In this document: positions 45,097 through 53,201 of the stretch, in pieces | How positions within the stretch are numbered: the stretch's first letter is position 1 | How the letters are laid out: the number at the start of each line of letters is the position of its first letter | Assembly: GCA_900547095.1 (NCBI GenBank) | Contig: URFG01000007.1 | Location: 7,539 to 71,538 of the forward strand | Direction: 5' to 3' | DNA from: an uncultured Oscillospiraceae bacterium | GTDB lineage: Bacteria > Bacillota > Clostridia > Oscillospirales > Acutalibacteraceae | DNA: 64,000 bases | Translations under genes and position numbers: made by a program | The notes under the pieces: generated by a model | What the model was told of the DNA's origin: nothing | What the model saw: only the letters and a program-made list of their open reading frames with translations | Databases searched by the model: none

Positions 45097-45117
45097 CTCA
45101 ATCGGGGTTGTTACTTT

Positions 45118-46002
45118 ATGTATATAAGTTACGATTATTACAGGATTTTTTATTTTGTCGCGAAATACGGCAGTGTTTCACAGGCGGCAAAACAGCTGCT
45201 TAACAATCAGCCGAATTTAACTCGCACCATTAAGAATCTTGAAAGTGAACTCGGATGTCCGCTTTTTTCAAGAACCAACCGCGGAATGAAGCTGACTCCC
45301 GAGGGAGAAAAGCTCTATTCTCATATCAAGCTGGCTTTAAAGCATATTGAAGCCGGCGAGGCGGAAATAACGGATATTAATAATCTTCAAAGCGGAACGG
45401 TGACTATAGCATCAAGCGAAGTGGCTTTCCGCTGTCTTTTACTGCCTGTGCTTAAAAAGTACAGAGATCTTTATCCGAAAATCAAAGTAAGGATTTCTGA
45501 TCATTCCACTCCTCAGGCTATTACCGCGCTTAAAGAAAGAACGGCTGATCTCGCTGTTGTTACCACCCCTACGATAAGATCTTCTTCGCTTACTCAGACC
45601 TGCGTTAAAACCTTAAGGGAAACCGCCGTTTCTCCTAAAAGCTTTTTTAAACTGCTCGGAAGAAAAGTTTCTTTAAAAGAACTCACTTATTATCCTATCG
45701 TCGCTTTAGGGCCCGATACTAAATCTTTCGAGTTTTACTCTTCTTTTTTCTCGAACCACAATCTTTCTTTTGATCCTGATATAGAGGCTTTCTCGGCAGA
45801 TCAGATTCTTCCTATGGTAAGAGCCGGGCTCGGAATAGGGTTTGTTTCGGAAGAATTTATCTCTGGGTATGACGATGTTGCAGTCATAGATCTTAAAGAA
45901 ACCATTCCCAAAAGAGATATTTGCCTGATAACGAGAAAAGACCAGACCTTAAGCGTAGCCGCAAAAACTCTTGAAAAAATGATACTCGCAGAAAAAAAAT
46001 AA
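45118..46002 (+). CDS. LysR-family transcriptional regulator
   Basis: 294 residues. N-terminal winged helix-turn-helix (about 1-60; GSVSQAAKQLLNNQPNLTRTIKNLE) followed by a periplasmic-binding-fold effector domain. ATG 45118 has only a weak GGGG upstream. Divergent from the atp operon, so it might regulate it or itself; the effector is unknown. Followed by a broken gene, so its original target may have been lost. Confidence 0.88.
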   Translation: MYISYDYYRIFYFVAKYGSVSQAAKQLLNNQPNLTRTIKNLESELGCPLFSRTNRGMKLTPEGEKLYSHIKLALKHIEAGEAEITDINNLQSGTVTIASSEVAFRCLLLPVLKKYRDLYPKIKVRISDHSTPQAITALKERTADLAVVTTPTIRSSSLTQTCVKTLRETAVSPKSFFKLLGRKVSLKELTYYPIVALGPDTKSFEFYSSFFSNHNLSFDPDIEAFSADQILPMVRAGLGIGFVSEEFISGYDDVAVIDLKETIPKRDICLITRKDQTLSVAAKTLEKMILAEKK

Positions 46003-46022
46003 AATCAAAATGGGGATAAATT

Positions 46023-46786
46023 ATGTCTTGCTACAGGATTCTTTACAACCCGCTCGCCTCTAATAAAAAAGGTAAGGAACACGCAATGGCTCTCGAAAAG
46101 ATATTAGGCTCTGAAAATTGCCTTTTTGAAGATATCACAGAAATCAAAAATTACTACAATTTTTTCTCGAAACTTTCATCAGATGATAAGGTTGTTATCG
46201 CGGGAGGCGTCAGCACGCTCAACAAATTTATCAATTCAACCGACAAAATGAAATTTTAAAACGGAATAGGTTACGGTATAGACGTCTACTGCTGTGAAAA
46301 AGGCGACGAAATCAGAGAAAGCTCCGATTTTGATAAGCCGATAAACTATACTATGATCGCGATAAAGGGACTTCTGTTTTATTATAAGCCTACTCGTGCG
46401 GAAATAACCGTCGACGGAAAAAATATGAATTCAAAAACGTATGGCTTGCGCCTTGTATGAATGGGAGATTTTACGGCGGAGGAATGATGCCTGCTCCGAG
46501 TCAGGACAGGCTTAGCTGCGGCACAGTTTCCGTTATGGTAATGCACTGCCCTTCAAAGCTTAAAACTCTCGCAGTGTTCCACTCTATCTTTTCTGGTAAG
46601 CATATAAATCATAAAAGTGTTGTTACAGTGCTTAAAGGAAAAGAAATCACAGTAAGTTTTGACCGGCCGCGCACTCTTCAGATAGACGGTGAAACCATAA
46701 AAAATGTCAAAGAGTACAAAGCACTTGCCGGGGGTGCCAAGCAAAATGCTGAAAATACTGCTGTTGACACAAAAATAAAAATATGA
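46023..46786 (+). pseudogene. Decayed diacylglycerol kinase-family gene
   Basis: Frame one gives YRILYNPLAS, VVIAGG and FINSTD, typical of the DAGK catalytic domain, then TAA at 46257. Downstream, GIGYGIDVYCCEKGD continues in frame (a normal protein reads FINGIGYGID here), but about 50-60 residues around the active site (GSGNDFAR region) are missing. Near 46430 the frame shifts by one: translation in the next frame gives FKNVWLAPCMNGRFYGGGMM, the expected continuation, up to 46786. So one deletion, one stop and one frameshift are visible; the gene is dead. Its 3' end contains the promoter for the hydrogenase maturation operon. Confidence 0.85.
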
Positions 46787-46792
46787 TAAAAT
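46764..46792 (+). promoter_or_regulatory. Promoter of the hydrogenase maturation operon
   Basis: TTGACA (46764-46769), 17-nt spacer, TAAAAT (46787-46792). It overlaps the 3' end of the pseudogene. Start expected near 46799. Confidence 0.75.
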
Positions 46793-46807
46793 TATAAAAA
46801 ATGAATA

Positions 46808-46909
46808 TATCGACCTGACGCCGAAATCTTTTTTGAGGCAGAAGACACGATAATATAATGTAACACAATTACACTGTCCGTGTCTTTTTATAAAGACGCG
46901 GATTTTTTT
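46808..46909 (+). promoter_or_regulatory. Candidate attenuator/riboswitch leader before the hyd operon
   Basis: An intrinsic terminator CCGTGTCTTT (46878-46887) / AAAGACGCGG (46892-46901) with seven T lies directly before the ribosome site. Its 5' arm can instead pair upstream: AAGACACG (46842-46849) with CGTGTCTT (46879-46886), enclosing a small TGTAA/TTACA hairpin. A third fold pairs TATCG (46808-46812) with CGATA (46848-46852) around a CTG..CC/GGCAG hairpin, blocking that antiterminator. Three mutually exclusive folds are what a riboswitch or protein-controlled attenuator needs. I do not recognise a known riboswitch class. Confidence 0.5.
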
Positions 46910-46919
46910 GGAGGAAAAA

Positions 46920-47168
46920 ATGGAAAAAAGAATAGCCCTTATCGGAATAATAGTTAAAAACAGCGAAAAAACCGACGAGCTTAATGCCCTGCTCCATTCT
47001 TACGGAAAATACATAATCGGAAGAATGGGAGTACCCTATAAGGAAAATAATTTAAGTATTATAAGTATCGCTGTTGACGGTGAGCAAAGCATTATTTCGG
47101 CTCTTTCAGGAAAGCTCGGCAGGATAGACGGCATAAATGTTAAGACGCTTTATGCGGATGTGAGCTGA
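46920..47168 (+). CDS. TM1266-family putative iron-only hydrogenase system regulator
   Basis: 82 residues from ATG 46920 (GGAGG five bases upstream; the frame opens 12 bases earlier). It has the ACT-like alpha/beta pattern with RIALIGIIVKN and GRMGVPYKENNLSIISIAVDG. The TM1266 family is found next to [FeFe]-hydrogenase maturases and is named for that context; its ligand is not known to me. One base before hydE. Confidence 0.85.
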   Translation: MEKRIALIGIIVKNSEKTDELNALLHSYGKYIIGRMGVPYKENNLSIISIAVDGEQSIISALSGKLGRIDGINVKTLYADVS

Positions 47169-47169
47169 T

Positions 47170-48225
47170 ATGGCGGATTTAAAAGAACTTATTTGCCTTT
47201 TAAGCAAAACCCATTCATTAGCCCTAACTCAATATGAAGAGCTTATAAAAGGCGAAAGCGAAGAGCTGAGAGATTATGCGAGAAATCTGGCCGATAAAAA
47301 AAGGCGGGAATATTATTCAAATGAGGTTTTCGTCAGAGGACTGATAGAGATAGGAAATGTCTGTAAAAACGACTGTTTTTACTGCGGAATAAGAAGATCG
47401 AATAAAAACTGCGAAAGATATATTCTTACAAAAGAGCAGATACTTAACTGCTGCAAAGAGGGATACTCTTTAGGATTCAGGACCTTTGTTCTGCAGGGCG
47501 GAGAAAATGTTATAAGTGTGAATAGCATCTGCGATATAGTAAAAAGCATAAAATCACTCTACCCCGACTGCGCGGTAACTCTTTCTCTCGGAGAATATGA
47601 GAAAGAAGATTATGAGAAGATGTATAACTCCGGAGCCGACAGATATCTTTTGCGGCACGAAACTGCAGATGAGGATCACTATTCTCTTTTACACCCTGAA
47701 AATATGAATCTCATCCACAGAATAAACTGCCTTAAAAATCTAAAAGAAATTGGCTTTGCCGTGGGCTGCGGATTTATGGTTGGATCCCCTTATCAAACTG
47801 AGAAAACTTTAGCGAAAGACCTTAAATTTATAGAGGAATTTTCACCCGATATGTGCGGAATAGGTCCTTTTATTCCGCATAAGGATACGCCTTTTAAGGA
47901 TTTTAAAGCAGGCTCGCTTAATCAGACGCTTTATCTGCTTTCGCTGATAAGACTTATAAAGCCTAATATCCTGCTCCCTGCCACGACCGCTCTGGGTACT
48001 ATAAATCCTACCGGCAGAGAAATGGGAATAAAAGCCGGGGCAAATGTGGTTATGCCTAATTTATCGCCCGTATCAGTAAGAAAAAAATACGAGCTTTATG
48101 ATAATAAGATCTGCACAGGCGAGGAATCGGCCCAGTGCAGGGAATGCTTAAGCGCAAGAATGAGATCCGTCGGTTTTAAAATAGTTACAGACCGCGGAGA
48201 TTTAAGAAAAGAAAGGAATTTTTAA
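47170..48225 (+). CDS. hydE: [FeFe]-hydrogenase maturase HydE (radical SAM)
   Basis: 351 residues. Radical-SAM CxxxCxxC motif CKNDCFYCG at about 66-74, within EIGNVCKND typical for HydE/BioB-like TIM barrels; later VLQGGE, RHETAD and LPATTALGT. HydE helps make the 2Fe subcluster of the H-cluster. A C-terminal CxxC (ECLSAR region) is partly preserved. One base separates it from both neighbours' frames, so tight operon. Confidence 0.93.
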   Translation: MADLKELICLLSKTHSLALTQYEELIKGESEELRDYARNLADKKRREYYSNEVFVRGLIEIGNVCKNDCFYCGIRRSNKNCERYILTKEQILNCCKEGYSLGFRTFVLQGGENVISVNSICDIVKSIKSLYPDCAVTLSLGEYEKEDYEKMYNSGADRYLLRHETADEDHYSLLHPENMNLIHRINCLKNLKEIGFAVGCGFMVGSPYQTEKTLAKDLKFIEEFSPDMCGIGPFIPHKDTPFKDFKAGSLNQTLYLLSLIRLIKPNILLPATTALGTINPTGREMGIKAGANVVMPNLSPVSVRKKYELYDNKICTGEESAQCRECLSARMRSVGFKIVTDRGDLRKERNF

Positions 48226-48226
48226 A

Positions 48227-49675
48227 ATGGCAATTTATGATCCGAAATCTTTAAAAGCAGAGGAATTTATTAATGATGAGGAAATAAGAGAAACTTTAAA
48301 ATACGCTCAGGAAAACAAAAATAATATCGAGCTTATTGATTCTCTTCTTGAAAAGGCAAGACCTAAGAAAAACGGAAACGGCGTTACCTGCGCAGGGCTT
48401 ACCCACAGAGAGGCGAGCGTTCTTTTAGCCTGCGAAATACCTGAAAAGATCGAGGAAATGTATAAGCTGGCAAATGAAATCAAGCTTGCTTTTTACGGCA
48501 ACCGAATAGTAATGTTTGCTCCTCTTTATCTTTCAAACTACTGCGTGAACGGCTGCGTTTACTGTCCATATCATATGAAAAACAAGCATATAGCGCGAAA
48601 GAAGCTTACTCAGGAAGAGATAAAAAAAGAGGTTATAGCTTTACAGGATATGGGGCATAAAAGGCTTGCTATAGAGGCAGGCGAAGATCCGGTAAACAAT
48701 CCTATAGAATACATACTTGAATGTATAAATACGATTTATTCAGTACACCACAAAAACGGCGATATAAGAAGAGTAAATGTAAATATCGCCGCAACTACGG
48801 TTGAAAACTACAGAAAGTTAAAAGAAGCAGGTATAGGCACCTATATTCTTTTCCAGGAAACCTACAATAAAAAAAGCTATTTGGAGCTTCACCCGACGGG
48901 ACCTAAGCACGATTACGATTATCATACCGAGGCGATGGACAGAGCAATGGAAGGCGGTATTGACGATGTCGGATTAGGAGTGCTTTTCGGACTTGAGGGA
49001 TATATGTATGAATTTGCAGGTCTTTTAATGCACGCGGAGCATTTAGAGGCTGTTCACAGAGTAGGGCCTCACACGATAAGCGTGCCGAGAATCAAAAGAG
49101 CCGACGATATAGACCCCGGCGTTTTTGACAACAGCTTATCGGATGAGCTTTTTGCAAAGGTCATAGCCTGCATAAGAATTGCTGTCCCCTACACGGGAAT
49201 GATAATTTCCACCCGTGAAAGCGAAGCTGTGCGCGGCAAAGTGCTTGATTACGGAATTTCACAGATAAGCGGAGCTTCGAGAACTTCTGTCGGCGGTTAC
49301 ACAGAGGAAGAAAGACCACACGATTCGGAGCAGTTTGACGTTTCCGACCAAAGAACGCTCGACGAGGTAGTCCGCTGGCTTATGGGGAACGATCATATTC
49401 CCTCTTTCTGCACCGCTTGCTACAGAGAGGGCAGAACGGGCGACAGATTTATGAGCCTTTGCAAATCGGGGCAGATACTTAACTGCTGCCACCCTAACGC
49501 TCTTATGACTCTTACGGAATATCTTTGCGATTACGCAAGCGAAGAAACCAAAAAGGTAGGATTTGAGCTTATAGACCGTGAGCTTAAAAAGATACCGAAA
49601 GAAAAAGTAAGAAAAATAGCGGAAGAAAATATCGAAAAGATAAAATCTTCAAACAGCCGCGATTTCAGATTTTAA
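48227..49675 (+). CDS. hydG: [FeFe]-hydrogenase maturase HydG (tyrosine lyase, radical SAM)
   Basis: 482 residues. Radical-SAM motif CVNGCVYCPYH (Cys about 106, 110, 113) and the C-terminal auxiliary cluster motif CTACYREGRTGDRFM characteristic of HydG, which cleaves tyrosine to the CO and CN ligands of the H-cluster. Distinguished from ThiH by this C-terminal motif and by its length. Starts one base after hydE stops. Confidence 0.95.
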   Translation: MAIYDPKSLKAEEFINDEEIRETLKYAQENKNNIELIDSLLEKARPKKNGNGVTCAGLTHREASVLLACEIPEKIEEMYKLANEIKLAFYGNRIVMFAPLYLSNYCVNGCVYCPYHMKNKHIARKKLTQEEIKKEVIALQDMGHKRLAIEAGEDPVNNPIEYILECINTIYSVHHKNGDIRRVNVNIAATTVENYRKLKEAGIGTYILFQETYNKKSYLELHPTGPKHDYDYHTEAMDRAMEGGIDDVGLGVLFGLEGYMYEFAGLLMHAEHLEAVHRVGPHTISVPRIKRADDIDPGVFDNSLSDELFAKVIACIRIAVPYTGMIISTRESEAVRGKVLDYGISQISGASRTSVGGYTEEERPHDSEQFDVSDQRTLDEVVRWLMGNDHIPSFCTACYREGRTGDRFMSLCKSGQILNCCHPNALMTLTEYLCDYASEETKKVGFELIDRELKKIPKEKVRKIAEENIEKIKSSNSRDFRF

Positions 49676-49692
49676 AAAAAGGAGAAATAAAA

Positions 49693-50880
49693 ATGGGACT
49701 TAATGCAACACCGTCTTCCGAAAGAACGCATATAGGCTTTTTCGGGCTTAGAAACGCGGGAAAATCAAGCGTTGTAAACGCCGTCACAGGGCAGAAAATA
49801 TCGCTTGTTTCGGATATTTTAGGCACTACTACCGATCCTGTTAAAAAAGCAATGGAAATTCTTCCTTTAGGTCCCGTTGTTATAATCGATACCCCCGGAA
49901 TCGACGACGAGGGGGCTCTCGGTAAAATGAGGGTAAAAGCCGCTAAAAAGGTACTCTCAAAAACCGATATTGCGGTTTTGATAATCGATTCTAAAAAAGG
50001 GAAATCAGAAGCGGACAACGAGCTTATTTCACTTTTTAAAGAAAAAAATATTCCTTATATAACTGTTTATAACAAATCGGACCTTTTAAATGAAAAACCG
50101 CCTCTTGCTGAAAATGAATTATATGTAAGCGCTAAGCTTAACGAGGGATTTTTTGAGCTGAAAGAAAAGATAGGCAATTTCATAAGTTCAAATCCGAAAC
50201 TTAAGCCGCTTTTAGGCGATCTTATAGATGAAAACGATTTGATAGTGCTTGTTACTCCTATTGACGAATCGGCTCCAAAAGGAAGAATGATCCTCCCCCA
50301 GCAGCAGATGATAAGAGAAATTCTCGATAATCACGCTCTTAATATAGTTGTCAGAGAAACGGAGCTTGAATTTGCCCTTAATTCGCTAAAAATAAAGCCG
50401 AAAATGGTGATAACCGATTCGCAGGCTTTTGAATTTGTGAATAAAATCGTCCCCGAAGATATTATGCTTACCTCTTTTTCCATTTTGTTTGCAAGATATA
50501 AAGGAGAGCTTGAACAGGTAGCGGAAGGTGCGAATAAGTTATCCGCTCTTAAAGACGGCGACACCATTCTTATCTCCGAAGCCTGCACTCATCACAGGCA
50601 GTGCAATGATATAGGAGCGGTCAAGCTGCCGAATTGGATAAAAAAATTCACTGGGAAAAATCTGAATTTTGAATTTTCTTCGGGCGGAGAGTTTCCCGAA
50701 AATCTTAAAAAGTATTCTTTAATAGTGCATTGCGGCGGATGTATGATAAACGCCAAGGAAATGAGATCAAGGCTTGATTTCGCAAAAGAAAATCAAGTTC
50801 CGATAACTAATTACGGCATAGCCATAGCTCATATGCACGGTATACTTGAGCGTTCCCTCTCACCTTTTAAAAATTCATAA
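49693..50880 (+). CDS. hydF: [FeFe]-hydrogenase maturase HydF (GTPase scaffold)
   Basis: 395 residues. N-terminal GTPase: P-loop GLRNAGKSSVVNA (about 19-31), switch GTTTDP, DTPGIDDEG and NKSD. C-terminal cluster domain with ACTHHRQCNDIG and HCGGCMIN, the HydF CxH...HCxxC ligands. It assembles the 2Fe subcluster and inserts it into HydA. No hydrogenase structural gene is in the window; it must be elsewhere. A strong terminator follows. Confidence 0.95.
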   Translation: MGLNATPSSERTHIGFFGLRNAGKSSVVNAVTGQKISLVSDILGTTTDPVKKAMEILPLGPVVIIDTPGIDDEGALGKMRVKAAKKVLSKTDIAVLIIDSKKGKSEADNELISLFKEKNIPYITVYNKSDLLNEKPPLAENELYVSAKLNEGFFELKEKIGNFISSNPKLKPLLGDLIDENDLIVLVTPIDESAPKGRMILPQQQMIREILDNHALNIVVRETELEFALNSLKIKPKMVITDSQAFEFVNKIVPEDIMLTSFSILFARYKGELEQVAEGANKLSALKDGDTILISEACTHHRQCNDIGAVKLPNWIKKFTGKNLNFEFSSGGEFPENLKKYSLIVHCGGCMINAKEMRSRLDFAKENQVPITNYGIAIAHMHGILERSLSPFKNS

Positions 50881-50884
50881 ATTG

Positions 50885-50911
50885 AAAGCGGCTTTTTCAG
50901 CCGCTTTTTTA
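50885..50911 (+). terminator. Terminator of the hydrogenase maturation operon
   Basis: AAGCGGCT (50886-50893) with AGCCGCTT (50899-50906), followed by a T run. Confidence 0.88.
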
Positions 50912-50914
50912 TTG

Positions 50915-50943
50915 TTGTAATTTGTAATAAAAAGTAATATAAT
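50915..50943 (+). promoter_or_regulatory. Promoter of the phospholipid operon
   Basis: TTGTAA (50915-50920), 17-nt spacer, TATAAT (50938-50943). Confidence 0.7.
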
Positions 50944-50964
50944 GTAATAAATATATTTTAGGAG

Positions 50965-51654
50965 TTGGCTTTTATTAAACTTAAAAAGCTGCGGTATGAG
51001 TCTTTATCTATTTCAAAGATTTTGCCGTGTTATATTTTTATTCCGCTTTTATTATGGCTAATTGCAAATAATTTTGCTTTTTACGGCTCCGCTTTTATTC
51101 TCGGAGATATTAAAAGGTTTAGCATTAAAACGGTTATTGACGATTATATTCCTCTTTACACGCCCTTTATCTCTTTTTATATCCTTGCCTATCTTCAATG
51201 GGCGATCTGCTTTATAGCGATATCAAAAAGCGGCAAAAAAAATTGCTATGACTTCTTTTCGGCGGAAATAACGGGAAAACTGATCGCGGCGGTGATTTTT
51301 TTCGTGTTCCCCACTCAAATGGTCCGCGCGGCTGTAACGGGCGACTCGGTTTTCGATAAGATAACCGCTTTTCTTTATACTATCGACAAGCCTATAACGC
51401 TTTTCCCCTCTCTTCACTGCCTTGAAAGCTATGTATGCTCAAGATATCTCGCAAGAATAAAGGGAATTTCAAAATTTGCAAAGATCTTTTGCTTTGTTTT
51501 TTCGGTTTTTGTTTTCGCTTCGACTGTTTTAGTAAAGCAGCATATGTTTTTGGATATCCCGGCGGGAATATTAGTCGGTGAATTGGGGATATTTATTTCC
51601 GATAAATTCAATTTCGGAAGATTTTTCGATAAAATTACTAAAAAGGAGAATTAA
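50965..51654 (+). CDS. PAP2-superfamily membrane phosphatase/transferase
   Basis: About 229 residues with six hydrophobic segments. PAP2 motifs 2 and 3 are present: FPSLHC (about 150) and STVLVKQHMFLDIPAG (about 191-206, with His and Asp). Motif 1 is not evident, so inositol-phosphorylceramide-synthase-like members are as likely as phosphatases. The start is unclear: the frame opens with TTG 50965, which abuts GGAG; an ATT at 50974 would be nine bases from GGAG. First gene of the operon with pssA and psd, suggesting phosphatidic acid or phosphatidylglycerol phosphate as substrate (inference). Confidence 0.75.
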   Translation: MAFIKLKKLRYESLSISKILPCYIFIPLLLWLIANNFAFYGSAFILGDIKRFSIKTVIDDYIPLYTPFISFYILAYLQWAICFIAISKSGKKNCYDFFSAEITGKLIAAVIFFVFPTQMVRAAVTGDSVFDKITAFLYTIDKPITLFPSLHCLESYVCSRYLARIKGISKFAKIFCFVFSVFVFASTVLVKQHMFLDIPAGILVGELGIFISDKFNFGRFFDKITKKEN

Positions 51655-51655
51655 A

Positions 51656-52354
51656 ATGATAGGTATCTACGATTATACTGTTATTTTAACATATATTTCG
51701 CTTATTTCCGCATCATCGGGAATAATGATCACACTTAGTTCCAACGGCAACCACCCTTACCTCGGAATGTTCTTTCTTCTCATCTGCGGACTTTGCGACG
51801 CTTTTGACGGCAAGGTTGCGCGCTCTAAAAAAGGCCGTACCGATTTCGAATGCAAATTCGGAATTCAGATCGATTCTCTTTGCGATCTCATAGCTTTCGG
51901 AGTTCTTCCTGCCTGCATAGGTGCGGCGGCTTTAAGAAATTCTAAAATAATAAATCACATTATTTTCAATACCGGCACTTTTGGAATTTTTATTAAAGCT
52001 TTTTTCTATGCGCTTTTGGTATTTTATGTGCTTGCCGCAATGATAAGGCTTGCTTATTTCAATGTCACAGAAGAAGAGCGCCAAAAATCGGACTCGGAGG
52101 CAAGAAAATACTATGTTGGTCTTCCTGTCACCTCTTCGGCGCTTATTTTCCCCACCGTGCTTATATGCCGATATATAACGGGAGCTTTTGATATCACGCC
52201 TCTGTATTTTCTTGCCATCGCTGCAACCGGATATCTTTTTATCTCAAAGGCAACTATAAAAAAGCCGGGACTTAAAGGGATCTTAATAATGGTGGGAATA
52301 GGAATGACTGAATTTATAGTGCTTATTCTTTTCCATATTTTCGGAGGAAAATAA
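51656..52354 (+). CDS. pssA: CDP-diacylglycerol-serine O-phosphatidyltransferase
   Basis: 232 residues from ATG 51656, which has AAAGGAG upstream (the frame opens earlier inside the PAP2 gene). CDP-alcohol phosphatidyltransferase motif CDAFDGKVARSKK...FGIQIDSLCD (about 47-78) holds the four metal-binding aspartates; FGIQIDSLCD is typical for PssA. About seven membrane helices. Makes phosphatidylserine for the Psd encoded next; the stop and the psd start share one base. Confidence 0.92.
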   Translation: MIGIYDYTVILTYISLISASSGIMITLSSNGNHPYLGMFFLLICGLCDAFDGKVARSKKGRTDFECKFGIQIDSLCDLIAFGVLPACIGAAALRNSKIINHIIFNTGTFGIFIKAFFYALLVFYVLAAMIRLAYFNVTEEERQKSDSEARKYYVGLPVTSSALIFPTVLICRYITGAFDITPLYFLAIAATGYLFISKATIKKPGLKGILIMVGIGMTEFIVLILFHIFGGK

Positions 52355-53181
52355 TGGCAGGATCGGATAATGAAAAGATTTTAAAATTTCTTTATACCAC
52401 ACCCACGGGAAGATTTTTCTTAAAAGCCCTATCGGCGCCGCTGATTTCAAAGATTGCAGGCGCTTATCTTTCTTCTTTTCTTTCAAAACCGCTTATAAAA
52501 GGCTTTGTTAAAAGAAATAATATAGATCTTTCTGAATTTTATTCCGATGATTTTCACAGCTTTAACGATTGCTTTTCAAGAAAAATAAAAGAGAATTTAA
52601 GACCGATAGACTTAAATTTCTCTGCTCTTATTTCTCCCTGCGACGGCTTGCTTACGGTTTATGATATAAATAAAAACACCGTGCTGCCCATAAAGCAAAG
52701 CAGATATACCATTTCTTCTCTCTTAAAAGACGAAATTTTAAGCCGTGAATTTGAGGGAGGAAAATGCCTTGTATTCAGGCTGATGGTAAATCATTACCAT
52801 AGATATTGTTTTTTAGACGGCGGAACGATAGAAAAAAACTATTTTATAAAAGGCAAATTGCACACAGTAAGACCTATTGCTCTTGAAAATATTCCAGTAT
52901 TCTGCGAAAACTGCCGCGAGGTTTCGGTGATAGATTACGAAAACTTAGGCAAGACCGTACAAATAGAAGTCGGAGCAATGATGGTCGGAAAGATAAAAAA
53001 TCATAAGCTAAGCAGTTTTTCTCGGGGGCAGGAAAAAGGAATGTTTCTCTTCGGAGGAAGCACTATAATAGTGCTTTTGAAAAAAGACGCGGCTAAATTA
53101 GACGATAATATTTTAGATAATTCCTTATCAGGAATTGAAACAGATGTTAAATTCGGACAAAAAAAAGGAAGTAAAAACTAA
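52354..53181 (+). CDS. psd: Phosphatidylserine decarboxylase
   Basis: 275-residue proenzyme that self-cleaves at GGST (about 235-238 in FLFGGSTIIVLL) to create the pyruvoyl group, then converts phosphatidylserine to phosphatidylethanolamine. Other marks: SPCDGLLTVYD and LMVNHYHRYCF. The N-terminus has a hydrophobic patch for membrane association. With pssA it forms a complete phosphatidylethanolamine route. Confidence 0.93.
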   Translation: MAGSDNEKILKFLYTTPTGRFFLKALSAPLISKIAGAYLSSFLSKPLIKGFVKRNNIDLSEFYSDDFHSFNDCFSRKIKENLRPIDLNFSALISPCDGLLTVYDINKNTVLPIKQSRYTISSLLKDEILSREFEGGKCLVFRLMVNHYHRYCFLDGGTIEKNYFIKGKLHTVRPIALENIPVFCENCREVSVIDYENLGKTVQIEVGAMMVGKIKNHKLSSFSRGQEKGMFLFGGSTIIVLLKKDAAKLDDNILDNSLSGIETDVKFGQKKGSKN

Positions 53182-53200
53182 GGTTTTTACTTCCTTTTTT
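53161..53200. terminator. Bidirectional terminator between psd and dapL
   Basis: GGAAGTAAAAAC (53167-53178) with GTTTTTACTTCC (53183-53194), A run before, T run after. The psd stop codon lies in the loop. Confidence 0.88.
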
Positions 53201-53201
53201 A

